Below, in pieces: positions 62,771 to 64,000 of a stretch of DNA of 64,000 nt; the stretch's first letter is position 1, and each line of letters starts with the position of its first letter. The stretch covers positions 26,412,001 through 26,476,000 of the forward strand of contig OZ231127.1 in NCBI GenBank assembly GCA_965153355.1, read 5' to 3'. Under the pieces are notes generated by a model. The model was not told the origin of the DNA. It ran no database searches and saw only the letters and a program-made list of their open reading frames with translations. Position numbers and translations under genes: made by a program. This DNA comes from Flaccisagitta enflata (taxonomy: Eukaryota; Chaetognatha; Sagittoidea; Aphragmophora).

Positions 62771-63003
62771 ATGCTCCCCCCTCAACTTCAACCAAAACCT
62801 ACTTAGGCAGGGCATGGGTACCGCTGACCATCAAACGCTTTTGCGACTATTAGAATCTCTCGCCAGTATCGATTCTTTAACAATGATTAGTACTGATAAT
62901 CATCACGTAATTGCCTTATCGGACTTCTGTTTTGATTCATACGCAACAATATGAAACGCTTTCATGTTTCCTCCTTCCCAAACCTAGCTCTCCTCCCGTC
63001 ATA
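62771..63003. other. Non-coding stretch
   Basis: Begins with GGTACCGCTGACCATCAAAC and GCTTTTGCGACT (62818-62846), the same phrase as at 8648-8678 next to the other CGGCC hairpin. So the shared unit extends past the palindrome. Confidence 0.5.
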
Positions 63004-63133
63004 TTTTTAGGTGCGACAAAGCACCTCTATAACTGGCTGTGTCCGTCGGTTGGTCTGTCGGTCTGTCTGTTGGTCGGGTAACGCGTTCGTTCGACGATTC
63101 GCACGTCGCACCTTATTGGCCTACTTGACCTTG
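63004..63133 (+). repeat. AG-hairpin-family element (stem GTGCGAC), short form
   Basis: TTTTTAGGTGCGAC-AAA-GCACCT (63009-63026), CTATAACTGGCTGTGTCCGT. GTCGCACCT at 63105-63113, end GACCTTGTTTG (one change from GGCCTTG). About 85% identical to 49473-49597; differences are concentrated in the GGTCGG/GGTCTG tract. Confidence 0.9.
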
Positions 63134-64000
63134 TTTGTTCCCTCATGTTGCCTTGTTTGTTCTCTCATGGCATCTTTTTTTCCTCATAGCCTGTCCTCTC
63201 GTCTCTCTTCCCTTTCCAAACAAACCTACTTTCCTTCCTTCCCCCCTCCTCTTCTTCTTTTCCTGCCCTATCTAGCGGTCCTATCTTTTTCCTCCCTCTC
63301 TTCCCCTTGTTTGCTGTTCCATCCCTATATCGATATATGGTCTCAATTAGTGGAGAAAATTTTGATTTTAAGTTGTGGGTTGCATGAGCCTTTTACAATT
63401 GGAAGATCAGATGGATGTGAGGGACTTTGGATTAGGCCCCACCAGTTCAGCACACTCATCTGGCACTCTTTATATATGGTCTCAATCAGTGGAGAAAATT
63501 TTGATTTTAAGTTGTGGGTTGCATGAGCCTTTTACAATGGGAAGATCAGATGGATGTGAGGGACTTTGGATTAGGCCCCACCGGTTCAGCACACTCATCT
63601 GGCACCCTTTCTTGTCATTGGCACTTGTAGCAAACAGGTTAATATTATTGATTTTTTCTGTCTGGTTGGATTATTTCTTTTGAACGATTTCATGGTAATG
63701 TAAAGATAGACTTGGTTGTTTTTCATCACTAAGGATAGTTGTGATGGGTCCGGATTAAACACCAGTGAGAGCTCCAAAGACTCTCATCCTTAAGTAAGGT
63801 AGGGTTGAGTAGTAATGTTGTCCAACTTTCATAGTATGCAGCGCTCCTACTTTTCTCCCTCCGTTCTCTTTGGCTTTTCCTTCCCTTTCTAATGGTCCTA
63901 CTTTCCTCCCTCCTTCCACCTCTTCTTCTTTTCCCCCCTTTCTAGCGGTCCTACTTTCCTCCCTTTTTTTTCCTCTTTTGCTCAAATCACCCACAAAACC
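63134..64000. repeat. 138-bp direct duplication and other repeats, no gene
   Basis: 63333-63470 and 63471-63608 are two copies at about 97% identity (ATATATGGTCTCAATTAGTG to ATCTGGCAC). 63731-63830 matches 25102-25205. 63840-63975 has CCTACTTTCCTCCCT-type repeats. Confidence 0.85.

Overview
This is a window of nuclear DNA from an animal, most likely a marine invertebrate. The evidence is GT-AG split exons with small coding blocks in introns of many kilobases, a BEL/Pao retroelement, hAT, Tc1/mariner, pogo-like and Transib-like DNA transposons, and very heavy simple-sequence DNA. I cannot name the phylum or species from sequence alone.

Host genes are sparse. On the + strand, three exons with matching phases (3276-3421, 14371-14490, 21497-21757) look like the 3' half of a gene for a four-helix membrane protein of PMP22/claudin-like layout with a Ser/Gly-rich cytoplasmic tail. 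A short internal exon (51739-51787) and two candidate terminal exons (59124-59466, and 61534-61666 followed by an AATAAA) belong to one or more further + strand genes that I do not recognise. On the minus strand, 11784-13223 encodes an unfamiliar 479-residue protein. It sits wholly inside a 2.8-kb unit with terminal inverted repeats, within the first large intron of the membrane-protein gene.

Mobile DNA dominates. A decayed BEL/Pao polymerase gene (39467-44460, minus) carries two in-frame TGA codons, a frameshift, and a 1.65-kb insertion flanked by CATTG whose ends resemble Transib/RAG signals. Other elements have target duplications I could find by eye: a 1.96-kb hAT-type foldback (25391-27351, 8 bp), an 860-bp hAT (37467-38326, 8 bp), a 515-bp element with 9 bp (46373-46887), a two-copy family with 4-bp duplications (29208-29532, 54083-54396), and nested TA-flanked elements (54455-55641, 56174-57400).

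The most unusual thing is a dispersed family present in at least a dozen copies. Each copy starts TTTTTAG plus a small hairpin, continues with a GTCC/GTCGG-rich tract, and ends GGCCTTGTTTT. The hairpin stem exists in at least five sequence versions. In each well-preserved copy a third copy of the stem, 120-750 bp away near the other end, has changed to match. A second hairpin family (CGGCC..GGCCG) is linked to GGCTCAAATTCCAGCCT minisatellites.

Most remaining sequence is microsatellite ((CT)n/(GA)n, (CA)n, (GTT)n, (CTT)n, (GAT)n, (TGTC)n) or AT-rich intronic or intergenic DNA. Long reading frames in the microsatellites are translation artefacts.
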